Positions 24,427 through 36,198 are shown, numbered from the stretch's first letter. The stretch: DNA of 64,000 nt from Hofstenia miamia (GCA_004352715.1 SCFE01000091.1:1204278-1268277), one strand, 5' to 3'. The notes: generated by a model from the letters alone, not told the origin. Numbers and translations are program-made.

Positions 24427-27400
24427 TTGGATACTGATACATCTATGCAAAAATATGCTCCCTTGTCCTGATAAAAAACTTTCAAATTCTCCCAATACCT
24501 AGTGTTTAGACAATACGGTGGTCTAAAGTTCATGAGAAAAGTAATTTTGTTTTCTGTAGATAAACCACCAATTTTCACTGAGGCACGCTGTGCATAATTT
24601 CAGTTATGACTTTACGCAAAAAAAACGTTTGTATTGTTTCTAAATTTTAGATATCTTTAATAGTATTCATGAATTACAGCGTATATAAAATGAACTTGGG
24701 TGATGTATTTTAGAACGATAGCGCACTTAAGACTAAAGAGTCATTGTGCAATACTTTGCTTATTTTTGAATGTTTTAACATTTATAGTATGAAAAAACTA
24801 AACTAAATTAAGTAAAGAAAACATCTGAAATATTTTTTGTCTTTGAAATTTGAAGAATGCAATTATATGCTCATTAGTTTTTATACGCAAGTGTTAATAA
24901 GCCTTGTGAGGCTATTTGAAAAATTTTATTAATTACTAAATCAGAAATTAAATACCGTATTTGGGATTTCGTAAGCTATTTTTCAAGTTGACCAGTTTGC
25001 TCCTGAAAACTTATGTTTCCAAGGAAATCTTCCCAGAATTGTCTATTAGACCTGTTTTTGTACTCGAATATAATTTTTTCAGGTAAACGAAAGACAAAGA
25101 AATAGATTATATTTTCAATTTACGGCATTCTGAACAAAATACATTATTTATTAGTTGATCACGTGAACATTTTAGTAGCTATTCAAAATTAATTCTCATC
25201 ATGATGACGCCTGGTAGAAAATTGTGACAATTTCTTGTAATGCCTTCAACTTCAGCAACATTATACTAGGTATTACTCATGGATTTCACACTGCCAATAC
25301 CTTTGGTGGTTTAACCATGATTTACCTTCCTTTCGATATCAATTCCAAATAATCTACAAATAAACGAGGTTGACAACACTATTGTTTTCAAAATGATCCT
25401 CAAAGTAATCTTAAAGCACATTGTTTTTTGTTTTGTTTAAGAGCTGATGTCATTCATCCCACTCCATGGGATATGAAGATCACCACGGTTCCTCACCGGT
25501 ATTTTAATATATATGTACTTTTAAGAAATTCCTCAGATATTGTAATAATTGGGGAAAATTATAAAATGATTAAATAGTCTTGGATGAAAAACATAATTTG
25601 ATTATAAATATCATTGAAGTCTGTGATCAGCATTATTATCTAAATATTTAGCTAGCCGATCACAGTTGGCCATGTAAATATAGATAAATTAAATTATTCA
25701 AGTAATGAAAATATTTTATGCGGATTACATTAATGCAATTAACTGCTAATAATCCAGATGTGAAGATAGTCATATTTCCATTTGTAAATTTCTGTAGTCG
25801 GAATTTGTGGTTTGAAATAAATTTGTGTCGAATGCAAGCATTTGCTTCGCGGGAAATGTTTTATTAAGTAGCATTTACGAAAATTCTATTGATACTGACA
25901 ATAATTATTTTTAAATTTTTGATTTATTTCGTTTTCATCTCTACTATCAATATGGAATTTCTTGATTTTTACAAAACAAACAATTTTAACTAAAGAATAC
26001 AATTATACTGAAATATCAATTCTAATGCTAATATAGATTATTCCTTAACGAGCACAACTAATTACTTAAAATATTAATATGAAACTGTTTAATTTTTAAT
26101 TACAACATTATATCAAATTAAAATAACGGTGTCTAAGGGACTAGAATGAAAATCATGATTGCTTAAGTAAATAAATTATTTAATTAAACTAGAGGTTCCA
26201 CATGCAGCAATCTTACATAAGCACTAACAATAAGACGAGCACAAAAACATGTAGTTAAGACAAACTGGCTGAAGAAGGTGTGAACAGACTAGTCCCATAT
26301 GGTCACACTTAATTTGGTTCCAGGCCCATTCCAACCTAATCCCGTGGTCTCAAAATAGGCAAAAATATTAGTAAACTTCTGAAATTCGTAGTCCCAGTTT
26401 CTTCAGCTATGATCCAATCCAAGAACGATCTATATATAAGGTCATCCAGCCGAAAATTATTCCCGCGAGTTTGTCAATTAATATTTGTCTGTATAGCAAT
26501 GCAAATATATCGCTTTGGATTTATTTGTTCTATTATAGCCATTCATCTATATATGTGTAAGAGTAAGAGATTGCTTGAAAAGAGCAATGTGATATCCTAT
26601 CTAGAGGAATATTAGTGGCCTTGTATAAATTACTCTTGGTCCAATCCCACTAAAATACTAAAGTTCCATGTGAATCAGTGGTCTCGCAGAAATCTACAGT
26701 ACCATTAATTGAATCTAAATCGATGCGGATGTTAATAATGGAATCAAATCGACTGTCGATTCACAATCGGCTAAATTCGATCTATTAATATTTGTTTACT
26801 ATCGACTTTAAAAATAACTACGCTAGTATAACGCATATCGTCCTTTTAGAACAAAATGAATCGAACCGTTTGATTGCTTTGCGTTGTAATGTATGAGATA
26901 TATATGCAATAGAGACCTGTGGAACTACATACTTTTTAATGTTTCCCACCCTGGTCCTATTATATATCATAATACTTTATGCACCGACACTAGTTTTGAA
27001 CTAGTTTCTGGTTGTGCATTGGAACAAAAGCCCTCATCCCTCTCATAGTGTGGAATGAATTGTAATTTTCATTGCCTGGTTGTTGCAGATCACCTAAACA
27101 CTAAAAGTTATAGTTTACTCAAATTTTAATGATACACAGTTATTAAAATTGTGACGTTCTTACTGTAATTGCAAGCTTAAACAGTTTTACCAAGTTAGAC
27201 ATTTCAGATCTATAGATTTTTTTGGGAAATAATAACGAAAAAGTCATTATTGCTAAAGTTTAAAATAAGGGCATAAACTTTTAGTCTAGCATATTTGTTC
27301 TCGTCATGTCCAGGTGCAATAATAATTTCAAACAGGCCGAAATCATTTCTTATATCTTAGTCTATTATAACCCAAAACCGATTTAGAATTCACCGTAATA

Positions 27401-27790
27401 TCCTAGTCTCAGACAAAGGAAAGTTGCTAGAGCTTTCGGATATACTGTTAAGTTGGCATTTGAAGCAGTTGTAAACAACCAAATTTTTAATTTCATAAAT
27501 TTCATGAAAATATCTATATCTGCCAATAATAAAATCACAGTTTGAATCAACTGAAGCTACACAACGCGAAAATTACAAATATTCAATAATATGATGTTCA
27601 TTTGCACATGGATTGCCCTGCTCCTTTCTTATATCAAAACTTAGGAAAAATATAAAAACATAATTTAACTCAGAGAGGACGACATCATTCCCGAAAATTC
27701 TGTATTTAGCTCAGTGCAATGTTTCTCTAAAAATAGACTACAATATTTATAAATACGGTCATCAACCATTGAGAAAAATAAAATCATAAC

Positions 27791-27791
<1 letters not shown>
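24427..27791. other. Non-coding stretch with normal CG content
   Basis: No gene recognised. CG dinucleotides occur at ordinary frequency here, in contrast with the block that follows. Confidence 0.55.
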
Positions 27792-27835
<44 letters not shown>

Positions 27836-27845
27836 TAATAATAAT
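27792..27845. repeat. (AAT)n microsatellite, LINE target site
   Basis: About 17 AAT units, one imperfect, directly abutting the 5' end of the R4/Dong-like LINE copy. Confidence 0.93.
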
Positions 27846-28102
27846 GTGGGCAGGTAGCCCAGTTGGTAAAGACACACATTGGTAAGCTGAGGTTAAGCAA
27901 CTATGACCGTGGTTGCAAAACTGGATGACTTAGCTCACAGGGTAAGAAGCACTCTAAGGCTTGGTTGGCAACTTCCAAGGACAATGTGAGTCCAAAATCA
28001 AACACAAAATCAAAAGTGATGAAAAGTTATGAAAGAGCAAAGGCCGCCAGTCCCTAGCAGGCCTTCAATGGTCAGAGGGTTCTAAGAATCTCCAGACAAC
28101 AG

Positions 28103-28369
28103 GTGGACTCCACAATCAGGAGTGTGGACTTGAGAAGTGGCAGAATAGGATCCACACAGACCAATGGACAACAGCATAAGTGGACAGATGAGCAGAAGAG
28201 GACAGCATTGGAGTGTTACAGAAGAAGCAGGCCAGATGAGAGGGGTTACAGGAAGAGAATGTTGGAAGAATGGAGGAAGACAGGAATGGAATTAGAAGTT
28301 ACTGAGCAGAGGCTTGAAGGGCAAGTGCGAAAGTTACAGTTGGATGAGAGTAAGGGGAAGATGAAGTGA
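28103..28369 (+). pseudogene. LINE ORF 5' part with Myb-like domain
   Basis: An 88-residue open stretch. Residues about 25-75 (HKWTDEQKRTALECYRRS, GYRKRMLEEWRK, TEQRLEGQVRKL) match the Myb/SANT-like region near the N terminus of restriction-like-endonuclease LINE proteins of invertebrates, thought to bind the target DNA. A stop follows and the sequence continues in a different frame (28,366 on), so the ORF is broken. Confidence 0.6.
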
Positions 28370-29164
28370 TAGATGTTGAGACAGAAGTGGCAGAAGCAGC
28401 AGAACCAGTGGGCACAGAAACTGAAGCAGCAATCAAGGAAAAGATGAAGGAAGAAATAGGTGAGAGAACTAGGTTGCCAGTTCCAAGAGGAGTTAAGAAA
28501 AGTAAGCTAGCAGAAGAGACAGCAAAGGTCAATAAAGTGTTGGAGAGGATAGAGGCTAGGAGTGTTACAGAAGTAAATAGCTTAGGCATCAAATTGGGAA
28601 GATCAGGACAAGTAAGGCAGTGTAGGACAGGTGTAGGGTAGGTAAGGGGAAGAATATAGAAACTGTAAGGGAAGAGCTTATGCAGAGATTAGTTGTAGAA
28701 GCTGAGAAACTGAGAAAGTATAGGGCAAGGACAAAGCAGCCCAAGACACCATATGAATTTTGAGACCCAAGAAGGACAATTCTACAAAGAACTAGATGCA
28801 GGAGGAAAGGCTACAGCTAAAGCAGGTGAGGATGCAGTAAGGTTCTGGGAGAATATATGAGGAAGTGCAGGGCCAGAGATAGAGAGTGTACAGATGTAGA
28901 AAGAAGTCAGGCAAGAAGAAGAAGTAATCACAACTGTAAAGGCTGAAGGAGGCTCTAAAGAAGATGAAGAACTGGAAGGTGCCAGGCAGAGATGAGGTAC
29001 ATGGGTTTTGGCTGAAGAAGTTCACAAGTGTTCATAAGAGAATAGCAGAAGTATTGGAGGAGTGTGTCCAGAATGGATGGTAAGGGAAGGACATATCTGA
29101 TACAGAAGGACCCAAAGAAAGGTAGTGAGGTAGCAACTTCAGGCCAATAACATGTCTGCCAACA

Positions 29165-29662
29165 ATGTGGAAATTGCTAACTTCAGTTATTTCAAATAGT
29201 CTGCCATGTTACTTAGAACAGAATAGGTTGATACCAGAGGAGCAAAAGGGATGTAGGACAAACACAATACCTATCACAGAAAAGTTAAAGGAGACAGGCA
29301 TAGGGTATAAGATGGAGAAGAATTGTAGAGCAGTGAATCACCTGTGGTACATAGATGATCTGAAGATGTATGCTAGTTTAAGGAAGATGTTGCAGAAACA
29401 AGTGGAGGCATTGGAAAAGGGAAGCAGAGATTCAGGTTTGGAGTTAGAAGCAGGAGACAAGTGGTATGAGCATAAGCTACAGGGCTTTATAGAAAATGAG
29501 AAGGTTAAGATAATGTGGGACTCCAACATACAGTTGAGCAAAGTGATAAAAGCATGGAGGCCAGACATAGTAGTGGTAGACAGAGAGAAAAGATTAGGAA
29601 CAGTGAAAGACATAGCAGTACCAAAGAACAGAAATGTAGAATGTAAGGAGAAAAGAAGATAG
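29165..29662 (+). pseudogene. LINE RT-endonuclease fusion left by internal deletions
   Basis: A 165-residue open frame that joins three parts that are far apart in an intact protein: RT motif 2a text (WKLLTSVISNSLP to EQKGCR), the RT active-site box HLWYIDDLKMYASLRK, and the restriction-like endonuclease (DKWYEHK, WRPDIVVVD, KDIAVPKNRNVECKEKRR). RPD and the downstream D of the endonuclease core are kept. The endonuclease continues in another frame to about 29,888 (YLEELGVPKWGG, LRKALRLPGNW). The palm core outside the YIDD box is absent, so it cannot be an active RT. Confidence 0.75.
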
Positions 29663-29950
29663 ACAAGTACAGAGAGTTAGCAGAGGAAATAGAAAGGCTG
29701 TGGAAGTTAAAGAAAGTTGAAGTAGTCCTGGTAGTTGTAGGAGCACTAGGAGCTGTGAGTAAGAAGCATAAGAGATACTTGGAGGAGTTGGGAGTACCAA
29801 AGTGGGGAGGAGCAGTAGCATAGAAGGCAGCATTGCTAGGAACAACTAGAGTCCTGAGGAAAGCTCTCAGACTCCCTGGAAACTGGTGAGTTCCCTTAGC
29901 TGAAAGGAATACCAGCATGAAGCTGTGCAAAGTAAGAAATAATAATAATA

Positions 29951-30346
29951 TTTGAAGACATTAGAGGCCAATGGAGTTTCACAGAAATGGGTTGAGTTTC
30001 TAGAGAGGGAGATGGGAAAGTGGCAAACTGAGATAGACAGACACTAGTTGATGTTTAGGTGAAGCATATTCCAGGGAGACAGCTTACCACAACTACTGTT
30101 TGTAGTTAGCTCAATCCCTATCACAGAAAAGTTATAAGAGACAAGCATAGGGTATAAGATGGAGAAGAATGGTAGGGCTGTAAGTCACCTGTGGTACATG
30201 GATGACCTAAAGATATATGCTAGTTCAAGGAAAATGTTGCAGAAGCAAGTGGAGACATTGGAGAATGCACACAGAGATTCTGGGTTGGTATTTGGATTAG
30301 GAAAGTGTGCAACAGTGACAATGACCAGATGCAAGTGCATTGATGA
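29951..30346 (+). mobile_element. R4/Dong-like LINE, copy B, RT part
   Basis: Starts after the TAA-rich end of copy A. It has RT text EANGVSQKWVEFLEREMGKW, FQGDSLPQLLFV, and from 30,159 an open stretch with RAVSHLWYMDDLKIYASSRK and GLVFGLGKCATV (YMDD active-site box and the following motif). The copy stops at about 30,346 where LTR-element leader sequence begins. The 3' half of a LINE copy resumes at 35,448, so the LTR array most likely landed inside this copy. Confidence 0.75.
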
Positions 30347-30482
30347 AGAACCCAAATACAATAAGAAAACATCATAACAGTTCAGTATCATTTCACAATC
30401 ACTAATTAGGCACACAAACTTCATGACTGGAGTACATCTTCAAATGTTGATGCATCTGCATATATTAACGTCAGGGTCACCA

Positions 30483-30727
30483 TGTAGAATTGCAGTGTGT
30501 ATCTAGCAGCTTGAGCAGTACAAGGTTGTGAAGAATTACCATTGCCAAGAGCATCCTGTATTCTAACAAAACAAATGAAGATTGGTAGTTCACCAATTTA
30601 ACTACAGAAAAAAGAACTGCAAATTAATAAAAATCACTAAATCAAAGATAGTAAATAGCACCAAATTAATTAGAGAGTGTGAATAATTGAAAAATAAAAT
30701 AAATAAGGGCCCCAAGTGACTCTCTAT
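30483..30727 (-). repeat. LTR4 of the array, internally deleted
   Basis: Both LTR edges are kept but about 630 bases are missing between 'agaactg' and 'aactgcaaattaat'; the short shared 'aactg' marks the joint. It is followed on the minus strand by TGGTGACCCTGACGT, a tRNA-Trp-like primer binding site better preserved than in the large element. Confidence 0.8.
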
Positions 30728-31609
30728 GCCCCCCATTTCACAGTTAAGGTTGTGGTAACAGTAGGACTACACAACAACTTTTGGGCTTCATCTATTGTTT
30801 CTTTGGCCAGCACATCATCCCAGGATGAAACCTCTGCATAGTGGGGTTGCTGAGTGACTTGCATCAGTGCCTCCCATTGAGTGACAGTTTTACTGCATAG
30901 CCTAAAATACCTGAGCTCCTGTAGCTGTGAACTAATAGGACAATTGTGTTTTAGTATGTTCAACCTCCAGGTGAAAGTGTCATAGAAATGCTCCTACAGA
31001 CAGAGGCCCTTGAGGGTGATAAGAAGCATCATTAAGGCATCAGTGTAAGAGGGTGTAGATATACCAGAAACAGGCTTGGTGGGGTAGGAGTAGGTAAAGC
31101 AACAACAGAACTAAGTCCAGCAGTGCAAGGGACAGCATCCAGGCTGCCAGCACTCACACAGGGGAAAACCTGAGTGGGAGTCCCATTATGAGGAATAGAC
31201 ATATCCACAAGAACAAGAATAAGTAAACAAGTAAAAGTAAAGTAAGAGAAAAGGTTCCAATAACAATTGCAATAATGTAGAAGAAACATCCAACTGTGTA
31301 GGAGAAATAAAAGCAACTGACAGATGGTAGCAAGGCATAGGTACAACAATCATTCCAAATTCTAGAATAACAAGACTATGCCAATATGGCACTAAGAATG
31401 GGTAAGAATAGAATCAGGGTTTGGTAACAGCATCAGATTGCAGAATTGAAAATGCAGAATTACATATAAGGTAAAGTTGTACATTGGTGGGTGGTGAAAT
31501 AGATTGTGGTCAGGGGAAATCCATCCCAGCTGACTCACACCAGTGGAAAAATGGAACCAAATACAATAAAAAAACATTAAAACAGTTCTGTATCACATCA
31601 GGCTCACTA
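30728..31609 (-). repeat. Array internal region 3
   Basis: Leader, a 105-residue open frame (31032-31349, minus) containing HNGTPTQVFPCVSAGSLD, which aligns with the gag start of the large element, then text homologous to the 3' coding end of the large element (30724-30963, minus: SKTVTQWEALMQVTQQP, DDVLAKETIDEAQKLLC). It has no RT, integrase or protease and would depend on a full-length partner. Confidence 0.8.
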
Positions 31610-31946
31610 TGTAGAATTGCAGGGTGTGTCTAGCAGCTTGAGAAGAACAAGGTTGCAAAGAATTACCATTGCCAAGAGCAGCCCATACTCTAACAAAACA
31701 AATTAAGATTGGGGTAGTTTGCCAATTTCACTGTAGAAAAAAGAACTGATACCATTTCCAAGAAGGCATTCCAGCTAGTGACCAATTTACATGACATCTT
31801 GCTGAAGCCAAATCTTTAGAAACTATCCTTACCATCCAAGGTGCTAATTGTGTGTCTCAAGTTTAATTTCTAGCACACATATAATAAAGATGTTAATAAT
31901 GTGTAATTATCACATATTCATGTATGCCAACAGCATAATATATTTG
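31610..31946 (-). repeat. LTR3 of the array, truncated at an N
   Basis: 337 bp matching the distal part of LTR2 (32819-33155) with no visible difference. The proximal part is missing exactly where a single N (31947) stands. Confidence 0.88.
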
Positions 31947-31947
31947 N
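31947..31947. other. Single N, probable assembly break
   Basis: The N joins LTR sequence to internal sequence. Compared with the neighbouring unit, about 548 bases (1,757 minus 1,209) are missing here. Confidence 0.85.
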
Positions 31948-32818
31948 CACAGTTAAGGTTGTGGTAACAGTAGGACTACACAACAACTTTTGGGCTTTAT
32001 CTATTGTTTCTTTGGCCAGCACATCATCCCAGGATGAAACCTCTGCATAGTGGGGTTGCTGAGTGACTTGCATCAGTGCCTCCCATTGAGTGACAGTTTT
32101 ACTGCATAGCCTAAAATACCTGAGCTCCTGTAGCTGTGAACTAATAGGACAATTGTGTTTTAGTATGTTCAACCTCCAGGTGAAAGTGTCATAGAAATGC
32201 TCCTACAGACAGAGGCCCTTGAGGGTGATAAGAAGCATCATTAAGGCATCAGTGTAAGAGGGTGTAGATATACCAGAAACAGGCTTGGTGGGGTAGGAGT
32301 GGGTAAAGCAACAACAGAACTAAGTCCAGCAGTGCAAGGGACAGCATCCAGGCTGCCAGCACTCACACAGGGGAAAACCTGAGTGGGAGTCCCATTATGA
32401 GGAATAGACATATCCACAAGAACAAGAATAAGTAAACAAGTAAAAGTAAAGTAAGAGAAAAGGTTCCAATAACAATTCCAATAATGTAGAAGAAACATCC
32501 AACTGTGTAGGAGAAATAAAAGCAACTGACAGATGGTAGCAAGGCATAGGTACAACAATCATTCCAAATTCTAGAATAACAAGACTATGCCAATATGGCA
32601 CTAAGAATGGGTAAGAATAGAATCAGGGTTTGGTAACAGCATCAGATTGCAGAATTGAAAATGCAGAATTACATATAAGGTAAAGTTGTACATTGGTGGG
32701 TGGTGAAATAGATTGTGGTCAGGGGAAATCCATCCCAGCTGACTCACACCAGTGGAAAAATGGAACCAAATACAATAAAAAAACATTAAAACAGTTCTGT
32801 ATCACATCAGGCTCACTA
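31948..32818 (-). repeat. Array internal region 2
   Basis: Same content as internal regions 1 and 3, lacking about 12 bases at its 3' edge next to the N. The 105-residue frame is at 32241-32558 (minus). Confidence 0.85.
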
Positions 32819-33692
32819 TGTAGAATTGCAGGGTGTGTCTAGCAGCTTGAGAAGAACAAGGTTGCAAAGAATTACCATTGCCAAGAGCAGCCCATACTCT
32901 AACAAAACAAATTAAGATTGGGGTAGTTTGCCAATTTCACTGTAGAAAAAAGAACTGATACCATTTCCAAGAAGGCATTCCAGCTAGTGACCAATTTACA
33001 TGACATCTTGCTGAAGCCAAATCTTTAGAAACTATCCTTACCATCCAAGGTGCTAATTGTGTGTCTCAAGTTTAATTTCTAGCACACATATAATAAAGAT
33101 GTTAATAATGTGTAATTATCACATATTCATGTATGCCAACAGCATAATATATTTGCATAGTGTGATGTTATGTGCATGTATGATTTATTGAGTTAGTAGT
33201 TCTATTATTCCCTATGCCTATTCATAGCCATAAGCTACCACAATATGGGCTCACATCTGTCAAGGAGTGAGTTATCACCCCAGGCACAGTGGAGTTCCTC
33301 CCACATTATCACCAGTTCTTATAAGTTTATTATCATATTAACAATACCAGATTTAAAAGGGTTAGTAATGTAATAAGAAACAATAAAGCAAATGTTATCC
33401 AGTGAGAACAAGATTTATTTGACGTTTGATAACAGTAAGTTCCCTATTTATTACAGAAAAAGGTAAATGTTTACTGTTTTACAAAAGTTTACTTGTTTCC
33501 CTTCCAAATTAATCAAGCAATCACATGTATTCTCTAATCAAGGGGACAATTACACTAAATTTGAAAACTAAGTTTGAACAACTGCAAATTAATAAAAATC
33601 ACTAAATCAAAGATAGTAAATAGCACCAAATTAATTAGAGAGTGTGAATAATTGAAAAATAAAATAAATAAGGGCCCCAAGTGACTCTCTAT
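32819..33692 (-). repeat. LTR2 of the array, full length
   Basis: 874 bp, starting on the minus strand after a G-rich purine tract (ATGGGGGGGC) and ending TTCTACA. Carries AATAAA at about 33,413-33,418. It serves as both the 3' LTR of one unit and the 5' LTR of the next. Confidence 0.88.
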
Positions 33693-34575
33693 GCCCCCCC
33701 ATTGCACAGTTAAGGTTGTGGTAACAGTAGGACTACACAACAACTTTTGGGCTTTATCTATTGTTTCTTTGGCCAGCACATCATCCCAGGATGAAACCTC
33801 TGCATAGTGGGGTTGCTGAGTGACTTGCATCAGTGCCTCCCATTGAGTGACAGTTTTACTGCATAGCCTAAAATACCTGAGCTCCTGTAGCTGTGAACTA
33901 ATAGGACAATTGTGTTTTAGTATGTTCAACCTCCAGGTGAAAGTGTCATAGAAATGCTCCTACAGACAGAGGCCCTTGAGGGTGATAAGAAGCATCATTA
34001 AGGCATCAGTGTAAGAGGGTGTAGATATACCAGAAACAGGCTTGGTGGGGTAGGAGTGGGTAAAGCAACAACAGAACTAAGTCCAGCAGTGCAAGGGACA
34101 GCATCCAGGCTGCCAGCACTCACACAGGGGAAAACCTGAGTGGGAGTCCCATTATGAGGAATAGACATATCCACAAGAACAAGAATAAGTAAACAAGTAA
34201 AAGTAAAGTAAGAGAAAAGGTTCCAATAACAATTGCAATAATGTAGAAGAAACATCCAACTGTGTAGGAGAAATAAAAGCAACTGACAGATGGTAGCAAG
34301 GCATAGGTACAACAATCATTCCAAATTCTAGAATAACAAGACTATGCCAATATGGCACTAAGAATGGGTAAGAATAGAATCAGGGTTTGGTAACAGCATC
34401 AGATTGCAGAATTGAAAATGCAGAATTACATATAAGGTAAAGTTGTACATTGGTGGGTGGTGAAATAGATTGTGGTCAGGGGAAATCCATCCCAGCTGAC
34501 TCACACCAGTGGAAAAATGGAACCAAATACAATAAAAAAACATTAAAACAGTTCTGTATCACATCAGGCTCACTA
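33693..34575 (-). repeat. Array internal region 1
   Basis: 883 bp. The 105-residue frame is at 33998-34315 and the 3'-end homologous frame at 33555-33929 (both minus). The frame stop sits at the deletion joint, where gag text (HPLTLMP) meets the 3' coding remnant. Confidence 0.85.
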
Positions 34576-35447
34576 TGTAGAATTGCAGGGTGTGTCTAGC
34601 AGCTTGAGAAGAACAAGGTTGCAAAGAATTACCATTGCCAAGAGCAGCCCATACTCTAACAAAACAAATTAAGATTGGGGTAGTTTGCCAATTTCACTGT
34701 AGAAAAAAGAACTGATACCATTTCCAAGAAGGCATTCCAGCTAGTGACCAATTTACATGACATCTTGCTGAAGCCAAATCTTTAGAAACTATCCTTACCA
34801 TCCAAGGTGCTAATTGTGTGTCTCAAGTTTAATTTCTAGCACACATATAATAAAGATGTTAATAATGTGTAATTATCACATATTCATGTATGCCAACAGC
34901 ATAATATATTTGAATAGTGTGATGTTATGTGCATGTATGATTTATTGAGTTAGTAGTTCTATTATTCCCTATGCCTATTCATAGCCATAAGCTACCACAA
35001 TATGGGCTCACATCTGTCAAGGAGTGAGTTATCACCCCAGGCACAGTGGAGTTCCTCCCACATTATCACCAGTTCTTATAAGTTTATTATCATATTAACA
35101 ATACCAAATCTAAAAGGGTTAGTAATGTAATAAGAAACAATAAAGCAAATGTTATCCAGTGAGAACAAGATTTATTTGACATTTGATAACAGTAAGTTCC
35201 CTATTTATTACAGAAAAAGGTAAATATTTACTGTTTTACAAAAGTTTACTTGTTTCCCTTCCAAATTAATCAAGCAATCACATGTATTCTCTAATCAAGG
35301 GGACAATTACACTAAATTTGAAAACTAAGTTTGAACAACTGCAAATTAATAAAAATCACTAAATCAAAGATAGTAAATAGCACCAAATTAATTAGAGAAT
35401 GCCAATAATTGAAAAATAAAATAAATAAGGCCCTGAGTGACTCTACA
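34576..35447 (-). repeat. LTR1 of the array, full length
   Basis: 872 bp, starting TGTAGAG and ending TTCTACA on the minus strand. It differs from LTR2 at a few sites, including gacgtttg in LTR2 versus gacatttg here. It borders the resumed LINE sequence at 35,448. Confidence 0.88.
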
Positions 35448-36176
35448 CTAAGTGTGGAGGAAACTGTAGAAGGAGAAGCACTAGGGCTAAAGGAATAGGT
35501 AGAATACCAACCTAGAGGATCCCTACTAGAGGTCACTAAGGAGCTAAAAAAGATAAGAACTGAGAGTGAAGGAAAGGAGGTATACCAGAGTAAGATGGAA
35601 TCAGAGAGACAAACAAGATATAGGCAGAAGGCAAAGAGTTGTTAACGAAGGCAGGACTAAGAAGAGAAACAGAAGCACTGATAATGGCAGCACAGGACCA
35701 AGCAATATGAACAAACTGGGTGAGGAAGCATGTAGGCAGGAGAGTAGAAGTAAGTGATAAGTGTAGGCTATGTAAGAAAGAGGCAGAGACAGTAGATCAT
35801 CTAATAGCAGGGTGTGAGAAGTTGGCACAGAATGAGTATAAGTTCAGGCATGACAAGGTGGGACAAATGGTACATTGGAGCTTGAGCAGGCATCATGGGT
35901 TAGAAGCAGGAGACAAGTGGTATGAGCATAAGCCACAGGAAGTTATAGAGAATGAGAGGGTTAAAATACTGTGGAACTTTAACATCCAAACAAGCAAGGT
36001 GATAGAAGCATAAGAGATACTTGGAGAAGTTGGGAGTATCAAAGTGGGGAGGAGCAGTAGCACAAAAGGCAGCATTGTTAGGAACAGCTAGAGTCCTGAG
36101 GAAAGCTCTCAGACTCCTTGTGAACTGGTGAGTACCCTGAGCTGAGAGGGATACCAGCATGAGACTGTGAGAAGTA
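35448..36176 (+). mobile_element. R4/Dong-like LINE, copy B, 3' end
   Basis: Open stretch 35720-36013 has the zinc-knuckle CRLCKKEAETVDHLIAGC, then LAQNEYKFRHDKVGQMVHW and DKWYEHKPQ, the conserved region that precedes the restriction-like endonuclease in R4-type LINEs. The catalytic RPD..D part is missing: sequence jumps from VIEA to KRYLE-type text. The 3' end meets a TAA repeat at 36177, as in copy A. Confidence 0.8.
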
Positions 36177-36198
36177 ATAATAATAATAATAATAATAA
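36177..36198. repeat. (TAA)n at the LINE 3' end
   Basis: Seven TAA units directly after the LINE end, consistent with target-site sequence or an added tail of a TAA-specific LINE. Confidence 0.85.

Larger units (their letters stand above)
27846..29950 (+). mobile_element. R4/Dong-like LINE, copy A, decayed
   Basis: This non-LTR retrotransposon fragment lies between an AAT repeat at its 5' side and 'aataataata' at its 3' side. Order: a tRNA-like leader (about 27,850-27,940), a Myb-like DNA-binding block (KWTDEQKRTALECYRR to TEQRLEGQVRKL, about 28,178-28,350), RT N-terminal motifs (NWKVPGRDEVHGFWLKKF near 28,970, FRPIT-LPTMWKLLTSVIS near 29,140, EQKGCR near 29,240), the YIDD box (29,340-29,360) and a C-terminal restriction-like endonuclease (29,440-29,900). 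Several segments are missing inside RT and before the endonuclease. Sequence-specific elements of the Dong type are known to sit in TAA repeats. Confidence 0.82.
30347..35447 (-). mobile_element. Tandem array of internally deleted LTR elements sharing LTRs
   Basis: Read on the minus strand: LTR1 (34576-35447), internal 1 (33693-34575), LTR2 (32819-33692), internal 2 (31948-32818), a single N (31947), partial LTR3 (31610-31946), internal 3 (30728-31609), internally deleted LTR4 (30483-30727), then a leader (30347-30482). The repeat period is 1,757 bp. Units are nearly identical, with a handful of differences. The internal part fuses the leader and gag start of the family to its extreme 3' end, removing all of pol. 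The family is that of the large element at 37610-48509: shared LTR blocks, shared HNGTPTQ gag start and shared 3' coding end. No matching target duplication was found. Confidence 0.85.

Noticed and set aside
28299-29025. Minus-strand open frames opposite the LINE
   Set aside because: Low-complexity shadows of a purine-rich coding strand.
29505-29930. 141-residue minus-strand frame opposite the LINE endonuclease
   Set aside because: Leucine/serine-rich shadow of the plus-strand endonuclease text, with no independent support.
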